Source: Halopenitus persicus (lineage in GTDB: Archaea > Halobacteriota > Halobacteria > Halobacteriales > Haloferacaceae). From it: a stretch of 64,000 bases of DNA. A program made the position numbers and the translations under genes. Numbering within the stretch: position 1 is the first letter of the stretch; every line of letters starts with the position of its first letter. Location: positions 57,575 through 121,574 of the forward strand of contig NZ_FNPC01000009.1 in NCBI RefSeq assembly GCF_900107205.1, read 5' to 3'. This document shows, in pieces, positions 1 through 9,409 of this stretch. The notes beneath the pieces were generated by a model. It was not told the DNA's origin, did not search any database, and worked only from the letters and a program-made list of their open reading frames with translations.

Positions 1-61
1 AACTAAACACCACCCTTGGCTTTAGCCAAATTCATATAAGCGTGGGTAGAGTAAATTCCCT

Positions 62-1228
62 ATGGAAATTCTGCTATTTGATCAAAATACAGGGGGTCAT
101 CACGCAGCATATGCTGGCAGATTGGTGAATGCTCTATCAGAATACGGGATAAATTCCGATATTGTGGCCTCAGAAGATAGTAGGATTTCTGAATTTACGG
201 ATGAATCGAATATATTTTTCATAAATGGAGATACAGAGCGGAATCTAAGGAAGCTATTCGACATAGCGTTGGATAGAGAATACGATGCAGTCCACATTCT
301 ATACCTTGATGACATAGTAGGGGAAATGGATCTGATCGAGATAGACGACCTGTATCCTGGTTCAGTGATAGCGACACTCAATGGTAGTTTCTTCAATCAC
401 TTCATCTTAAATGAAATAAATGCATCTATCCTTAGATATGGGCTCCCGATTTCCTCAATTATACCACGTGGAATGGGTTTTGGCACTGCTCTAAAGGAGT
501 ATTATATTCAACGAGTAGTGAAGGAAGGGAAGGTAGATAAAGTGCTAGTCCACTCTGACGAGGCTGAAGAATATTTATTGAATATAATAAACAGTAACTC
601 AACTTCTGTCATCCCAGACCCGGTGAAATCTGCAGACCATAATGTGAGCAAAAGTGAGGCAAGAGATCTAATAGATGTAGATAAGGGTGGTAGTCAGTTG
701 TTGTACTTTGGAGAATTGAGGAGAAATAAAGGTATAAAATTCTTACTCAATTCCTTAAACACGTACAGTGGGCCTGAGTTCCGCCTTGTGATCGCTGGAA
801 GCCCCAATGATATTGGACGGGCTGAAGTAGAAAGGCTAATCGATTCCATTCAGATTCCTGTCGTCTCAAGACTGGAATATATAGAAGAATCACAAATGCC
901 GTACTATTTCCAGGCTTCCGATGGAATAATACTACCATATAAACGAGAGTTCGGGTCCCGCCGGACTAGCGGTGTATTTCAAAAGGCCTGTGGACATAAT
1001 CGACCAGTCATTGCACCAGACTTCGGCGTGATGGGTCGACAAACTAAAGAATACAATCTGGGACTGACATTTAAACCGGAATCAACCGCTCATCTGAATC
1101 AAACAATCACAGAGTTTGTCAAAAGTGGGGAAAAGATGTATAATTCGGACGGCCTTGAGCGGTTTGCCCGAGATCATTCCTTCAATCGACTTGCCGAAAA
1201 GTTATCTAAAATATACCAAGCAGCCTGA
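62..1228 (+). CDS. GT-B fold glycosyltransferase (group 1/GT4-like)
   Basis: 388-residue protein with the two-domain GT-B layout. The N-terminus starts with a beta strand followed by a Gly-Gly-His-His motif (MEILLFDQNTGGHHAAYAG), as in group 1 sugar transferases that bind the acceptor there. The C-terminal half has the pattern expected for the nucleotide-sugar site: strand 'QLLYFGELRRNKGIKFLL', then a 'GVFQKACGHNRPVIAPDFG' segment. There is no signal peptide or membrane segment, so it should act on the cytosolic face of the membrane, adding a sugar to a lipid-linked glycan. A TATA-like 'catataa' lies about 25 bases before the start. The DNA is clearly AT-richer than typical haloarchaeal core genes, as for the flippase at 3552. 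Donor and acceptor cannot be told from sequence. Confidence 0.8.
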   Translation: MEILLFDQNTGGHHAAYAGRLVNALSEYGINSDIVASEDSRISEFTDESNIFFINGDTERNLRKLFDIALDREYDAVHILYLDDIVGEMDLIEIDDLYPGSVIATLNGSFFNHFILNEINASILRYGLPISSIIPRGMGFGTALKEYYIQRVVKEGKVDKVLVHSDEAEEYLLNIINSNSTSVIPDPVKSADHNVSKSEARDLIDVDKGGSQLLYFGELRRNKGIKFLLNSLNTYSGPEFRLVIAGSPNDIGRAEVERLIDSIQIPVVSRLEYIEESQMPYYFQASDGIILPYKREFGSRRTSGVFQKACGHNRPVIAPDFGVMGRQTKEYNLGLTFKPESTAHLNQTITEFVKSGEKMYNSDGLERFARDHSFNRLAEKLSKIYQAA

Positions 1229-1613
1229 GGGAAAGATTTTCTTGGTTCAGGAGCAAATCTCACGGTGCTGAAATTTAAACTGCTGTTCATCTCCAGGCAC
1301 TTTCTAGATTAGCCAGATTGAGAAGTAAACAGGTCGTTGAATTAATTTTGTGTGGAGCGTGCAGACCTGAGGAACGCTCATTAGGCCGTTCGCCTATCTC
1401 CGTTTTCATAAGACCTGTTGCTCACTCAGAGGAGCATCTCAACGGAAAGGTAATTTCCCCAAGTATCGGCCGGTTTTTTCGTCACCAGATGAAACACTCA
1501 AACTCTTGCGGGAAGTGATCTGAGACACCCTTGTATCCGCGTCATTTTGCGACAATCAATAGCGACGAGTCCGTAATAGAGAGCCCCACACGTTTACCGT
1601 CAACCCGAGATAG
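1229..1613. other. intergenic stretch without a recognised gene
   Basis: 385 bases between the glycosyltransferase and the membrane-protein pair. It holds one 66-codon open frame (1318-1518, +) without a ribosome site or recognisable motif. It reads like a decayed fragment, possibly of a transposase tail, but I could not place it in a family. Confidence 0.4.
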
Positions 1614-2126
1614 ATGGCATATATGAGACATCAGATGAGGCGTGATATCGGTATTTTGGTCCTGCTCGCCCTTCTTTGCGGACTTCTGGTCTGGGCTGGC
1701 ACAGTCAAACCAGATCCTACCGAAAACAGGTATCCAGAAACAGACGACCTCCTTACTGACTACGACAGGTATGTCGGACAGTGCACCCAAATCGGCGGCA
1801 CCGTCGTATCGACGGATCCCGTTATCATCGAACTTTCCAATGAGATCGACACACGCCACATAACGGTTCGCGGCGTGCATCGCGACGTCACAGCCGATGA
1901 GTCGCTTGTCGTCTTCGGTCGCGTTCGTCCGAACTCCGTTATCGACGCTGGGGGGGTAATTACCAGAGAGCCGTGGGAACAATGGTATATGTATGCGGTG
2001 TCGGTCATCGGTGGGCTCTGGGTACTCGGCCGCTTACTGAATCGCTGGCAATTCAACCGCCGAACCTGGACTGTCGAGCCCCGAGAAACACCGCGGGTTA
2101 CGTGGCGCGGAGGCGACGATGCCTGA
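1614..2126 (+). CDS. small membrane protein with two TM helices flanking a beta-rich domain
   Basis: 170 residues, unrecognised. A hydrophobic helix at about residues 13-29 (IGILVLLALLCGLLVWAG) is followed by about 85 polar residues with alternating strands (GGTVVSTDPVIIEL, HITVRGVHR, LVVFGRVRP) that look like an OB-type barrel of the NfeD/DUF kind. A second helix near residues 122-137 (YAVSVIGGLWVLGRLL) and a basic tail follow. The start could be Met-1, Met-4 or Met-8; Met-8 (MRRDIGIL) gives the neatest N-in membrane anchor. It overlaps the next gene by 8 bases, so the two are translationally coupled. I infer an outside-facing small beta domain; function unknown. Confidence 0.65.
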   Translation: MAYMRHQMRRDIGILVLLALLCGLLVWAGTVKPDPTENRYPETDDLLTDYDRYVGQCTQIGGTVVSTDPVIIELSNEIDTRHITVRGVHRDVTADESLVVFGRVRPNSVIDAGGVITREPWEQWYMYAVSVIGGLWVLGRLLNRWQFNRRTWTVEPRETPRVTWRGGDDA

Positions 2127-2604
2127 CCTCCTCACACACGTCCTGGTCGGGTATATTCTCGGAACACTCCTCACCACTTGGTTTGATTGGCAGTTACCGT
2201 TCACGACCGTGGTTATGCTCGGCGCAATACTCCCCGATCTCACAAAAATTCAGCTCGTCGTCTCCGATGTTCAGATTGAACTGTTCATCGGTATCCCGTT
2301 CTCGTGGCAGGCACTTCATACGTTCGGGGGCGTGACTGTTATGGCCGGATTTGGCGGTCTCTTTACGCCGCGTCGCTACCGTCGGCGTGTCCTCCTGTTA
2401 TTACTGGTTGGGTCTGTATCGCATCTCTGCCTGGACTCGCTCCTCATCAAGCCGTCCGGATACGCAAGTGCCGTCTGGTGGCCGATTACTGCAACACGAC
2501 TCCCAACTCCTGGCCTCTATCTCAGCTATGATCGCTGGCCAGCAGTACTCGCAGCCTTCCTCGCACTCATCACGCGTTACTGGTCTATGCATCGCCACTC
2601 CTGA
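2119..2604 (+). CDS. membrane-bound metal-dependent hydrolase (YdjM/DUF457-like)
   Basis: 161 residues with four to five hydrophobic helices. The family's conserved polar positions are visible: 'LLTHVLVGYILG' near the N-terminus, 'GAILPDL' at about residues 35-41, a His in 'ALHTFGG' and the 'SHLCLDSLL' helix. These His/Asp pairs define the YdjM/LexA-binding membrane hydrolase family, whose substrate is generally unknown. It is coupled to the upstream membrane protein by an 8-base overlap; together they form a two-gene cassette embedded in the glycan region. GC content is higher than in the flanking glycosyltransferase and flippase genes, so the cassette may have a separate history. Confidence 0.72.
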   Translation: MPDLLTHVLVGYILGTLLTTWFDWQLPFTTVVMLGAILPDLTKIQLVVSDVQIELFIGIPFSWQALHTFGGVTVMAGFGGLFTPRRYRRRVLLLLLVGSVSHLCLDSLLIKPSGYASAVWWPITATRLPTPGLYLSYDRWPAVLAAFLALITRYWSMHRHS

Positions 2605-2789
2605 CAACGCCGACTCCCAATCCTCCAGGAATACAACCGTTCAGATGACGGAGTCGAACGAACAGCTGGACCGTAGCTCCCCCGACTACATTCGGTGGTG
2701 CGGATGCGATATCCGGTATGGTCAATGCACGACTGTTCGTTTTTATCAGAATAGCGTGGCTTCCAGAATTTTATTAACCTACGGAGGAG

Positions 2790-3020
2790 ATGATAATCAC
2801 CGGACTGTTGGTTAACGATTGGTACGGTCAGTTCTCAGTCTTTTGTAAATTGATCCGGGACTCCCTATCCGGAATCCGAAAGCACCAAATCAGCGATGTC
2901 TGCCAACGCGCCCTGGGTGAATCGGCGGTCATAGGCGACAGCTATAGTAATCTCCAGAAATATCTGCACACATTTTCAGAGAACCCCCGGAAATCCGTTG
3001 ATAGAACTTCTCTCCTTTAG
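2790..3020 (+). CDS. possible small protein, unrecognised
   Basis: A 76-codon frame with a good purine-rich ribosome site (GGAGGA directly before the ATG) and a TATA-like 'ttttatta' about 20 bases upstream of that. The product is soluble and of mixed composition, without a known motif. The rest of the 2605-3551 gap looks like decayed DNA, so this may be chance. I list it only because of the unusually clear Shine-Dalgarno sequence. Confidence 0.2.
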   Translation: MIITGLLVNDWYGQFSVFCKLIRDSLSGIRKHQISDVCQRALGESAVIGDSYSNLQKYLHTFSENPRKSVDRTSLL

Positions 3021-3377
3021 CTGGCTACACAAAGAGTTCCAGATTCTACTATAGCATAATGTTTCCTATATCAATCAATCTTACCAATCTGTATTGCAGA
3101 CTCTATGACGCAAGATCGGTATGATGAGATGATCCACTGACGAAATCACCCGCGAGGCGTTCTCACTCTCAAGACACCTCCGTTAAAACAGTCAAGTCAC
3201 AAATCCACAGGTCACTCACAGGTCTGAGCTGAACGCAAGCGATCATAACCTGCGTCAAGATAGCTATAGCACAGCGGAATTTCGGTATGGTGGGTGGTAT
3301 CTTAAATTTCCACCTCGGGTGCTGTAAAACTCACGGTTCATCCACTCTCTAACTACGCTTTTCCAATAAGAATAAAC

Positions 3378-3503
3378 GGCTCTGTTGAATAGCAGACTCT
3401 AAGCTATAGTAAGCCCATACCTGATTTGAAACCACGATTCTCAATCGCTCATAAGGGGACTCAGATGAACCCGGTCTGCACAACCACCGCTATTCAACAG
3501 AGC
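3378..3503. mobile_element. MITE-like element with perfect terminal inverted repeats
   Basis: A 15-base sequence GCTCTGTTGAATAGC at 3379-3393 is perfectly inverted at 3489-3503 (GCTATTCAACAGAGC). The 9-base direct repeat AGAATAAAC flanks it at 3369-3377 and 3504-3512, as expected for a target duplication. One extra G (3378) sits between the left copy and the repeat. The interior (about 95 bases) codes for nothing. Size, perfect ends and target duplication fit a miniature inverted-repeat element mobilised in trans by a haloarchaeal DDE transposase; IS5/ISH-type elements are recalled to have similar 'GGCTCTGTTGAAT' ends. The remaining 2605-3377 shows no convincing gene apart from the small frame at 2790. 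Confidence 0.7.
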
Positions 3504-3551
3504 AGAATAAACCAATAGTGAATATATCCGTTATGAATAGTCGTATGCAAG

Positions 3552-4973
3552 ATGGACATTAAAAAAACTATTTTTGGTGTCTTTTCCACGAGATTGATTT
3601 CAATGTTATTTCAATCTCTTGGTCTTGTATATTTTGCTCAAGAACTAGGTGCGGAAAAATTAGGTGTATTTATACTATTCCAAACTTGCCTAACTCTACT
3701 TTCGTTGGCGGCTGACTTTGGAGTAGATGACGCAATTGAAAAGAGGATAAGCGAACAGAATCATAGTGCAACTCTTGGGAGTGCATTGTTACTAAAGTCC
3801 TCATTTCTCATCTTCATTTCAATATTAATAATATTATTTAGTAATAATATTAACGATTATATAGGTCAGCCTCTTTCGCACTTTCTTCTCATCGCGTTAA
3901 TACCCAATCAATTGAGGATCATTATAATGCGTACCCTGGAGGGAGAACTTAAAGTTCAGAGGGCAGCTAATGTATCTCTAATACAAAATGTACTTTTTGT
4001 TCTAATTGGCGCCTCTTTTGTTTACTTTAATTTCGGTGTCAGAGGGTTGGTTTATAGTATAATTATGAGCAATCTGATCTCAGTTACTTTCGGAGTATTT
4101 GGGATTGATACAGAGTTAGGTATGCCATCTAAAGCTATGCTCAAGTCATTAGTGAAATTCGGTAGCCACAATTTCATTGCATCCATAGTACATACATCTG
4201 TTTATGATTGGTTAGATACTCTACTAATAGGATTGTTTCTTACGCAGTCACACGTTGCAGCTTATGAAGTTGCCTGGAAAGTCGCAAGTATGATAATGCT
4301 GTTATCTAGCGCGATCGCCGATACAATATTTCCCCAAATTAGTCACTGGGATGCTCAGGGAAACAGAGAAAGCATACAAAATATTTTACCAAATACACTC
4401 ATTACTTCGCTAGTAATTGTGTTTCCGGCTATTGTGGGCGGTGTTATCTATGGAAGAGAGATACTACATTTCATTTTCGGAAGTGAATTTGCTATTGCTA
4501 ACACGGCTCTAGTGATATTATTATTGGGAAAAATACCTGAAGGTATTGATAGAATCCTTGGACGATTTTTACTTGCAATTGATGAATCAAAATTGGCTTC
4601 GTATGCAGCAGGATTATTTATTATCTTAAATATCCCATTGAATATCATTTTAATAAATGTCATAGGAATCACGGGAGCCGCTATTGCTACAGTTACTTCC
4701 TACTCAGCTAATACCGCTCTCACCGCGTACTATCTAAATTCATTCATAGACTTGCGGATAAATATCACCCAACTAATTATTACTCTGGTATCTTCTGCGT
4801 GTATGGGTGTATTACTATTAATCCTGAACACCATAATATATATTAATTCTCAGATTAAATTGATATTTGCAATATTCTTAGGTGCGGTCATATACTTCAC
4901 ATTCTTGTTATCGTCTTCTACAATGCGGGAACAAGTACTGAGTAACGTAGATGATTTAATTCCCTTTATGTAA
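3552..4973 (+). CDS. polysaccharide/oligosaccharide flippase (Wzx/MATE-like)
   Basis: 473 residues, almost wholly hydrophobic, with 12-14 predicted helices in the MOP-superfamily arrangement. The N-terminal amphipathic start 'TIFGVFSTRLISMLFQSLGL' and the motif 'QELGAEKLGVFILFQ' are typical of RfbX/Wzx O-antigen and AglR-type lipid-oligosaccharide flippases. It should move the lipid-linked glycan built by the neighbouring glycosyltransferases across the membrane for S-layer or archaellin glycosylation. The DNA is strongly AT-rich with codon use unlike the right half of the window, which points to transfer with the surface-glycan locus. It is flanked by a MITE on the left and transposon wreckage on the right. 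Confidence 0.85.
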   Translation: MDIKKTIFGVFSTRLISMLFQSLGLVYFAQELGAEKLGVFILFQTCLTLLSLAADFGVDDAIEKRISEQNHSATLGSALLLKSSFLIFISILIILFSNNINDYIGQPLSHFLLIALIPNQLRIIIMRTLEGELKVQRAANVSLIQNVLFVLIGASFVYFNFGVRGLVYSIIMSNLISVTFGVFGIDTELGMPSKAMLKSLVKFGSHNFIASIVHTSVYDWLDTLLIGLFLTQSHVAAYEVAWKVASMIMLLSSAIADTIFPQISHWDAQGNRESIQNILPNTLITSLVIVFPAIVGGVIYGREILHFIFGSEFAIANTALVILLLGKIPEGIDRILGRFLLAIDESKLASYAAGLFIILNIPLNIILINVIGITGAAIATVTSYSANTALTAYYLNSFIDLRINITQLIITLVSSACMGVLLLILNTIIYINSQIKLIFAIFLGAVIYFTFLLSSSTMREQVLSNVDDLIPFM

Positions 4974-5112
4974 GAATACAATTCAATTGGGACTAGAACA
5001 ACTTAATATTAAGATCGCCAAGATATTCGTATTTGTATGTTTTTACAATTTAATGTGTTATCGATGGTGTTAACCTTAGGGTGAACGATCTTTTGAAGCA
5101 CGTTGTTGATTT

Positions 5113-5964
5113 TCAGAGCGCAGCATCGAGAGCGTGTTTGAGTGCTTCCTCGCCTAGTTTTCTGTAGAGTGCTTGCCGTATCTGAAAGGCTCTGAGATAC
5201 GGTGTTAGCTTGTCTTTTGACACTCCTCGGTGGGGCGAGAGCCACCGTCGCGTCAGCGACGCGTGGCTCTCACAAGTGTTGATTTGAGTATCGCCGTCAG
5301 CGTATTCGCCGTCACTGTGGACGACATATTTGCGGGTGAATTCGTCGTCCTCATCGAGTGAATCGTACGCTCGAAATCCGTCGGTATAGACGGTTAACGA
5401 CTCCTACTGGCGGTCGGCCAGCAGGAGTCGAACGGTCGATTCGTCCGCGGATTTCGCGGGCACGACGTACCGCTCGTTCGAACCACGATCAACCAGCGTG
5501 AACACCGGTGGTTTGTCACCATCCATACGTTCCGCGCCCACGCGTAGACAGGCCAGCAGAGACGTACACTTCGTCGATTTCGACCGGTCCAGACAACGTA
5601 ATCGAAGGCGCGTCGAGCGCTCTGGCGAAGCGCTCGACCCGCCGCCGCACCGTTCTGTAAGAAAGATCGAGTTCGGCCTCAATCTGCCGAATGCTTGTGT
5701 TGAACCGTAAGAACACGTAAATCGTGAAGTACCACTCTTTCAGCGAGATTTCGAGTGGGCGAAGATCGTGCCGGTCTTGTCGTTGAATGTCCGACCGCAA
5801 TTCTTACACAAATACCGTTGATACACCTAGTAGCTGCCGTTTCTGACCGTCAGGTCAGAAAGGCAGCGAGGGCACTCAAGGCCGTCACGCCAGCGAACCT
5901 GTTGGAGCAGGTCCGCTGCAGCCGATTCCGACACAACCCGGCTTACTGGAAACATATCGGGCAT
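5113..5964 (-). pseudogene. broken IS1595-family (ISXO2-like) transposase
   Basis: Reading the minus strand from ATG at 5964 gives an N-terminal zinc ribbon (CPRC ... CKNC), then a TAG stop at 5829-5827 after 'NGSY'. The reading frame continues in pieces through 'ELDLSYRTVRRRVERFA' (HTH), the ISXO2 catalytic entry 'VEIDEVYV', 'DRGSNERYVVPAKSADEST', and 'DEDDEFTRKYVVHSDGEYA', and ends at 5113 with 'ALKHALDAAL'. At least two frameshifts and two in-frame stops separate these blocks, so no active enzyme is made. A 12/13 matching direct repeat 'tagggtga(a)cgat' lies at 5077-5089 and 6040-6052, close to the two ends. It is the first of four dead elements in a row that separate the flippase from the phosphatase-fold gene. 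Confidence 0.75.
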
Positions 5965-6124
5965 CGCTGGCGCGGTGCCCTTGCCCTCTTCGACTTTCAG
6001 TCACAGCACTCGCCGTCAACAATCTCTTTCCCAAGAGCGTAGGGTGAATGATGCTGCCGAGTACGGATTAGTACTCATAAAGCCGGTCAGTTAGAATCTA
6101 ATGAAATATGCTATGGGAGTGGGA

Positions 6125-6762
6125 TCAAAGTATCTTGGCGAGCTTCTTTGTGGTGTTGACCGCGATCTCACGGAACTGACGATACAAGGACTGCATACGC
6201 AGGGAAGAATCCTGGGGTCGCTTGACGGTTGAGAGGACGTTTCTTCCATTCACTGCTGTGTGTAGCGCTTCGCCAGATGAGCAAATTATCCACGGTTGCC
6301 TTCGCTATTGAACCGCGGAATGTACGAGATACTCAATGTCCATACAGCAATCTCGTACCCTCTTTTCCAGTCCCCAAATCCGTTGTCGGCGACCACGGCC
6401 CAAAAGTCGTCCGCGTTCAGGCAGACGATCCGCGGGCCAATCTTCGTGTCGTGTTCACGCTCAATACAGTAGTGAACGTCCAGCACTGCTAATGACTCTG
6501 TATCGGTCAAAGTCATCAATTTGCTCGTTTTGATGCTTCTACCACATTGTTGAAAGTAGTACTGTGAGGCTTGCTTACTTTCGAAGAACGTGTTGTCAAG
6601 TGTAACGTGGCCAGATCGTAGGTGTTGCTGCGCGGAGGCAGCAACGATCGCCAGGTGTACATCGCGTACCGGTCGAAAGAGTTTGAGCGTGTTGGGATCA
6701 GGTGGTATGTCCGGGGGGTGTCGAGGCGGTCGCAGATCGTTGGCGTAAGATGTAAAATTCAT
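6125..6762 (-). pseudogene. truncated, frameshifted IS5-type transposase
   Basis: The minus-strand frame begins abruptly at 6762, at the left terminus of the IS630 element. It shows the first catalytic block 'HVTLDNTFFESKQAS', 'TDTESLAVLDVHYCIEREHD' and the second block 'VVADNGFGDW' of IS5/IS1182-like DDE transposases. Frame shifts then lead to the tail 'SLYRQFREIAVNTTKKLAK' with a stop at 6127-6125. The N-terminal 100 or so residues are missing, probably cut away by the IS630 insertion, and the glutamate region is scrambled. It is a relic. Confidence 0.65.
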
Positions 6763-6763
6763 C

Positions 6764-7821
6764 TATAGTAACCGTTAGAATTTTCTGCTCAGAGATGAAT
6801 ATAGTGTCTAATGGACCATCTCGACGAGATCTCTGTCGAAGAACTCCAAGATGCATTTCAACGTCGACGGAAACAAGCCGACACAACGGTTGTTAGCCGC
6901 GATCGCGTACAAAAACGGTGTCACGCAGACTGAACTTGCCGAGTAGCACGACACCGGCCGACGGACGATCTACAGCTGGCTCCAACGACTCGATACTGAC
7001 GACTCACTTGAACAAGCTGTTACTGATGCTCATCGATCTGGTCGAAAACGAAAACTCTCAGAAAAACAGCAACACGAATTCGAACAAACCGTTCACGACT
7101 CACCCCAAGAGATCGACTTTGACGCGCCGGCGTGGACGCCGGCGCTCGCACAAGAATATCTTGAAGAGACCTACGGCGTCGAATACTCAATCCCGAGCTG
7201 TCGGCGGTTGCTGAAAGAGGCGGGATTGAGTTATCAAAAACCACGCCGATCAGCCGCTGAATCCGACGAAGACGACCAAGAAGCGTTTCGCGACGAGATC
7301 AAAAAAAAGCGACGGGAAATGGACGCCACAGTAGTGTGTATCGATCAGACCAAGAAATCCGTTCAAATCGAGCTGCGTGCCGCGTGGTTTCCGCGCGGCA
7401 CGCGGCCTTCGGTCGAATTGTCCGGGCAGCGGGACTGGACGTGCTTGCTCGGCGCGATCACCGAGGACGGTGATCGCTTCTTCTCTCGATTTACAGAATA
7501 CATCACCGCCGACCACGCGAGACATTTCATTTTAGCACTATGTGCAGAATTTGAAGATGATCTGATCGTCGTTCTCGATGGAGCACCGTATTTCTAGGCG
7601 TCGGCCGTCACGGACCTGGCGGCCCGTGACGACCTCGCATTTGAGACTCTTCCATCATATTCGCCGGAGTTGAATCCGGTCGAGGAATGCTGGAGACAGC
7701 TTCAAGCAGCACTCAGCAATCGTTTCTTCGACTCACTCAACGAGCTTACAACAGCGATCGACACCGCTCTTGATCAACTCTCGATCCTAAAAGTGAGTAA
7801 TTATTTCTGAATCCTACTATA
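6764..7821 (+). mobile_element. IS630-family insertion sequence (decayed)
   Basis: The ends are imperfect inverted repeats beginning TATAGTA (6764-6780 against 7805-7821, 12 of 17 matching), consistent with insertion at a TA target as is usual for IS630/Tc1-type elements. The element carries the transposase pseudogene described separately. It lies hard against the IS5-type fragment, so it appears to have inserted into that older element. Confidence 0.6.
6811..7810 (+). pseudogene. IS630-family transposase with frameshift and stops
   Basis: The frame starts at ATG 6811, shifts near 6850 and crosses an in-frame TAG just after 'GVTQTELAE'. It then runs on as a clean HTH segment (TIYSWLQRLDTDDSLEQA) and the 'LAQEYLEETYGVEYSIPSCR' Winged-helix block. 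All three catalytic positions are present: Asp in 'VVCIDQTKKS', Asp in 'LIVVLDGAPYF' and Glu in 'NPVEECWRQLQ'. A TAG at 7595-7597 replaces the Gln that should follow 'GAPYF'. Three lesions in about 330 codons make it inactive, though it decayed more recently than its neighbours because long stretches remain readable. Confidence 0.75.
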
Positions 7822-8124
7822 ATTAACAAGTGCGGTATAGTTGTGCCCTTTTCCCTTGCGCATACAGTGTGCGACGATTTGGCTTCGCGGGAAGCCCGCG
7901 CGAGTCGGGCCTGTCTGCTCGCTTTCTCAAGCTCGTTTGGCTACATACACTACTGTTTCAACGAGATTGTGCAAGGCGACACCCGTAATCGCCTTCTCGG
8001 CATCGTCTTCTCAAACCTATTACGAAGTAATCCCGCCGCAGTTTTTCATTTTCAATAGAGCATACCAAAGCGGTGTCGTGATCAACCAGTGATCATCGTG
8101 GATCCAAGTCCTTGGTATAATTGA

Positions 8125-8315
8125 ATGGTCGATGACCTCAATCTCTGTGTATCTCTCCGTGAAGCGTTGGAGAACGATCACTGGTTGGAATTTGGTTCGG
8201 CCTGTTCAAATACCGAACCAGACCCTTCAACAATCGGTTCCCGTGGTATAGTTCCTGGAAATTCGTCGATCAGTGGGCCAAAGCCATCGCCTCAGTCCAC
8301 AATGCCATCACTTAA
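8125..8315 (+). pseudogene. C-terminal transposase remnant (IS6-like)
   Basis: In shifting frames this reads 'SLREALENDHWLEFG', then 'LFKYRTRPFNNRFPWYSSW' and 'KFVDQWAKAIASVHNAIT' before TAA at 8313-8315. The pattern 'KxRTxxFNNxFP...SW...W' resembles the glutamate-containing C-terminus of IS6-family DDE transposases; compare 'REIQRRTSSFSNCF' in the intact IS6 gene at 34723. No N-terminal part is found. The 7822-8124 stretch beside it is also decayed and shows no readable gene. Family assignment is tentative. Confidence 0.4.
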
Positions 8316-8341
8316 CGTTGACACACGTAATGGAAATGATT

Positions 8342-9286
8342 CTATATCTTATAACCAAGTGCCTCTAACTGATTATCAACCGAAGATGTGTTCTTCTCAC
8401 CGGATTCAATGAATTCATCGTAGTTTCCTTCATCCGTTGCGCTAGTTACTGCCCAGGGAACAAATTTCACCTGTGGATGGGGTAATGCGGGTCCGTGGCC
8501 GTAAATTCCGTATTCACCAAAGGCCTCCCCGTGATCTGCAGAAATTGCAACAGTTTCAGCATCAATATTTGTAAGAAGTACCTCAACATCATCCAAGACG
8601 TATCGAAGGTTATCAAGATATGCGTTCCACACTATTTTTCGATCTCCTCCATTGCGTAAGTATTCGAATGGGGTTTTTTCGTGTTCCTTTAACTCTCGTT
8701 CTTCCCGGATTGCTCGAGCAGTAAACGGGGAGTGTGGCTGAGAATAGTGGACAATTAGTCTATTCGGCCTGTATTCGCGTGCTATGGATATCGCTCGGTC
8801 AGTGACGTACTTTGGCTTTGGGTGGCCGAGCCCATGGTCAAATCTGGGGTCCGGTTCATACCGCCATGCTTGATCGAGGACGAGGAGATCTTCGTGATCT
8901 ACGATGTCCCATTTAGCAAATGAGAATAAAGCATCAGCATGATTTTCTGGTGTAACGCGGTCTTCTAGAATCTTTTCTGCCCAGCCATTCCCGGAAACGT
9001 ATGCTGTACCACCAATCTCGTCTCTGAACTCTCGTGAGAAGGTCTGGGCAATCCACTCACTAGAAGTACTTCCTATAGAAGTCATCCTAGTCACTTCATT
9101 TATGAAATCGTATTCGGGCGCAACTTGTTTCAGAGCGTCAACCCGACATGTATCTAATAGTATTAATACATCCCACTCACGATCAAAAACGTGGGTACCG
9201 AGCGGGTATCTTGACGTGATAGATAACGCAGCTCCGCTATACATATCATACAGTGGTTTTAACTTATAAAGCGCCTTTTCCCACAT
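8342..9286 (-). CDS. alkaline-phosphatase-superfamily (sulfatase-like) protein of the glycan locus
   Basis: 314 residues. An early 'DREWDVLILLDTCRVDAL' matches the metal-binding Asp plus nucleophile region of the sulfatase/phosphoethanolamine-transferase fold; here a Thr-Cys pair stands at the nucleophile. Later 'RLIVHYSQPHSPF' and 'VAISADHGEAFGEYGIYGHG' supply the Asp-His and His ligands of the second metal site. There is no membrane anchor. Homologous sulfatase-like proteins are common inside haloarchaeal glycosyltransferase clusters, where they are thought to add or remove sulfate or phosphate groups on surface glycans. It is transcribed opposite to its neighbours and alone. Substrate unknown. 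Confidence 0.75.
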   Translation of the reverse strand: MWEKALYKLKPLYDMYSGAALSITSRYPLGTHVFDREWDVLILLDTCRVDALKQVAPEYDFINEVTRMTSIGSTSSEWIAQTFSREFRDEIGGTAYVSGNGWAEKILEDRVTPENHADALFSFAKWDIVDHEDLLVLDQAWRYEPDPRFDHGLGHPKPKYVTDRAISIAREYRPNRLIVHYSQPHSPFTARAIREERELKEHEKTPFEYLRNGGDRKIVWNAYLDNLRYVLDDVEVLLTNIDAETVAISADHGEAFGEYGIYGHGPALPHPQVKFVPWAVTSATDEGNYDEFIESGEKNTSSVDNQLEALGYKI

Positions 9287-9409
9287 ATTGACATCTCCTT
9301 ATTATTTGCACTGTGTATAAATCATTCCATCCGGTATATTAATTTGTGATACCAATACCTACCGTTTCGCATTTCAGAGTAACCAAATGCCAATCTTTTT
9401 ATTCTACTA

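Noticed and set aside
1318..1518. 66-codon protein gene
   Set aside because: No ribosome site, no TATA and no family pattern; treated as decayed sequence.
5077..6052. Direct repeats of 13 bases as target duplication of the IS1595 relic
   Set aside because: IS1595 duplications are usually 8 bases; one mismatch and uncertain position leave it unproven, so it is noted only in the pseudogene entry.
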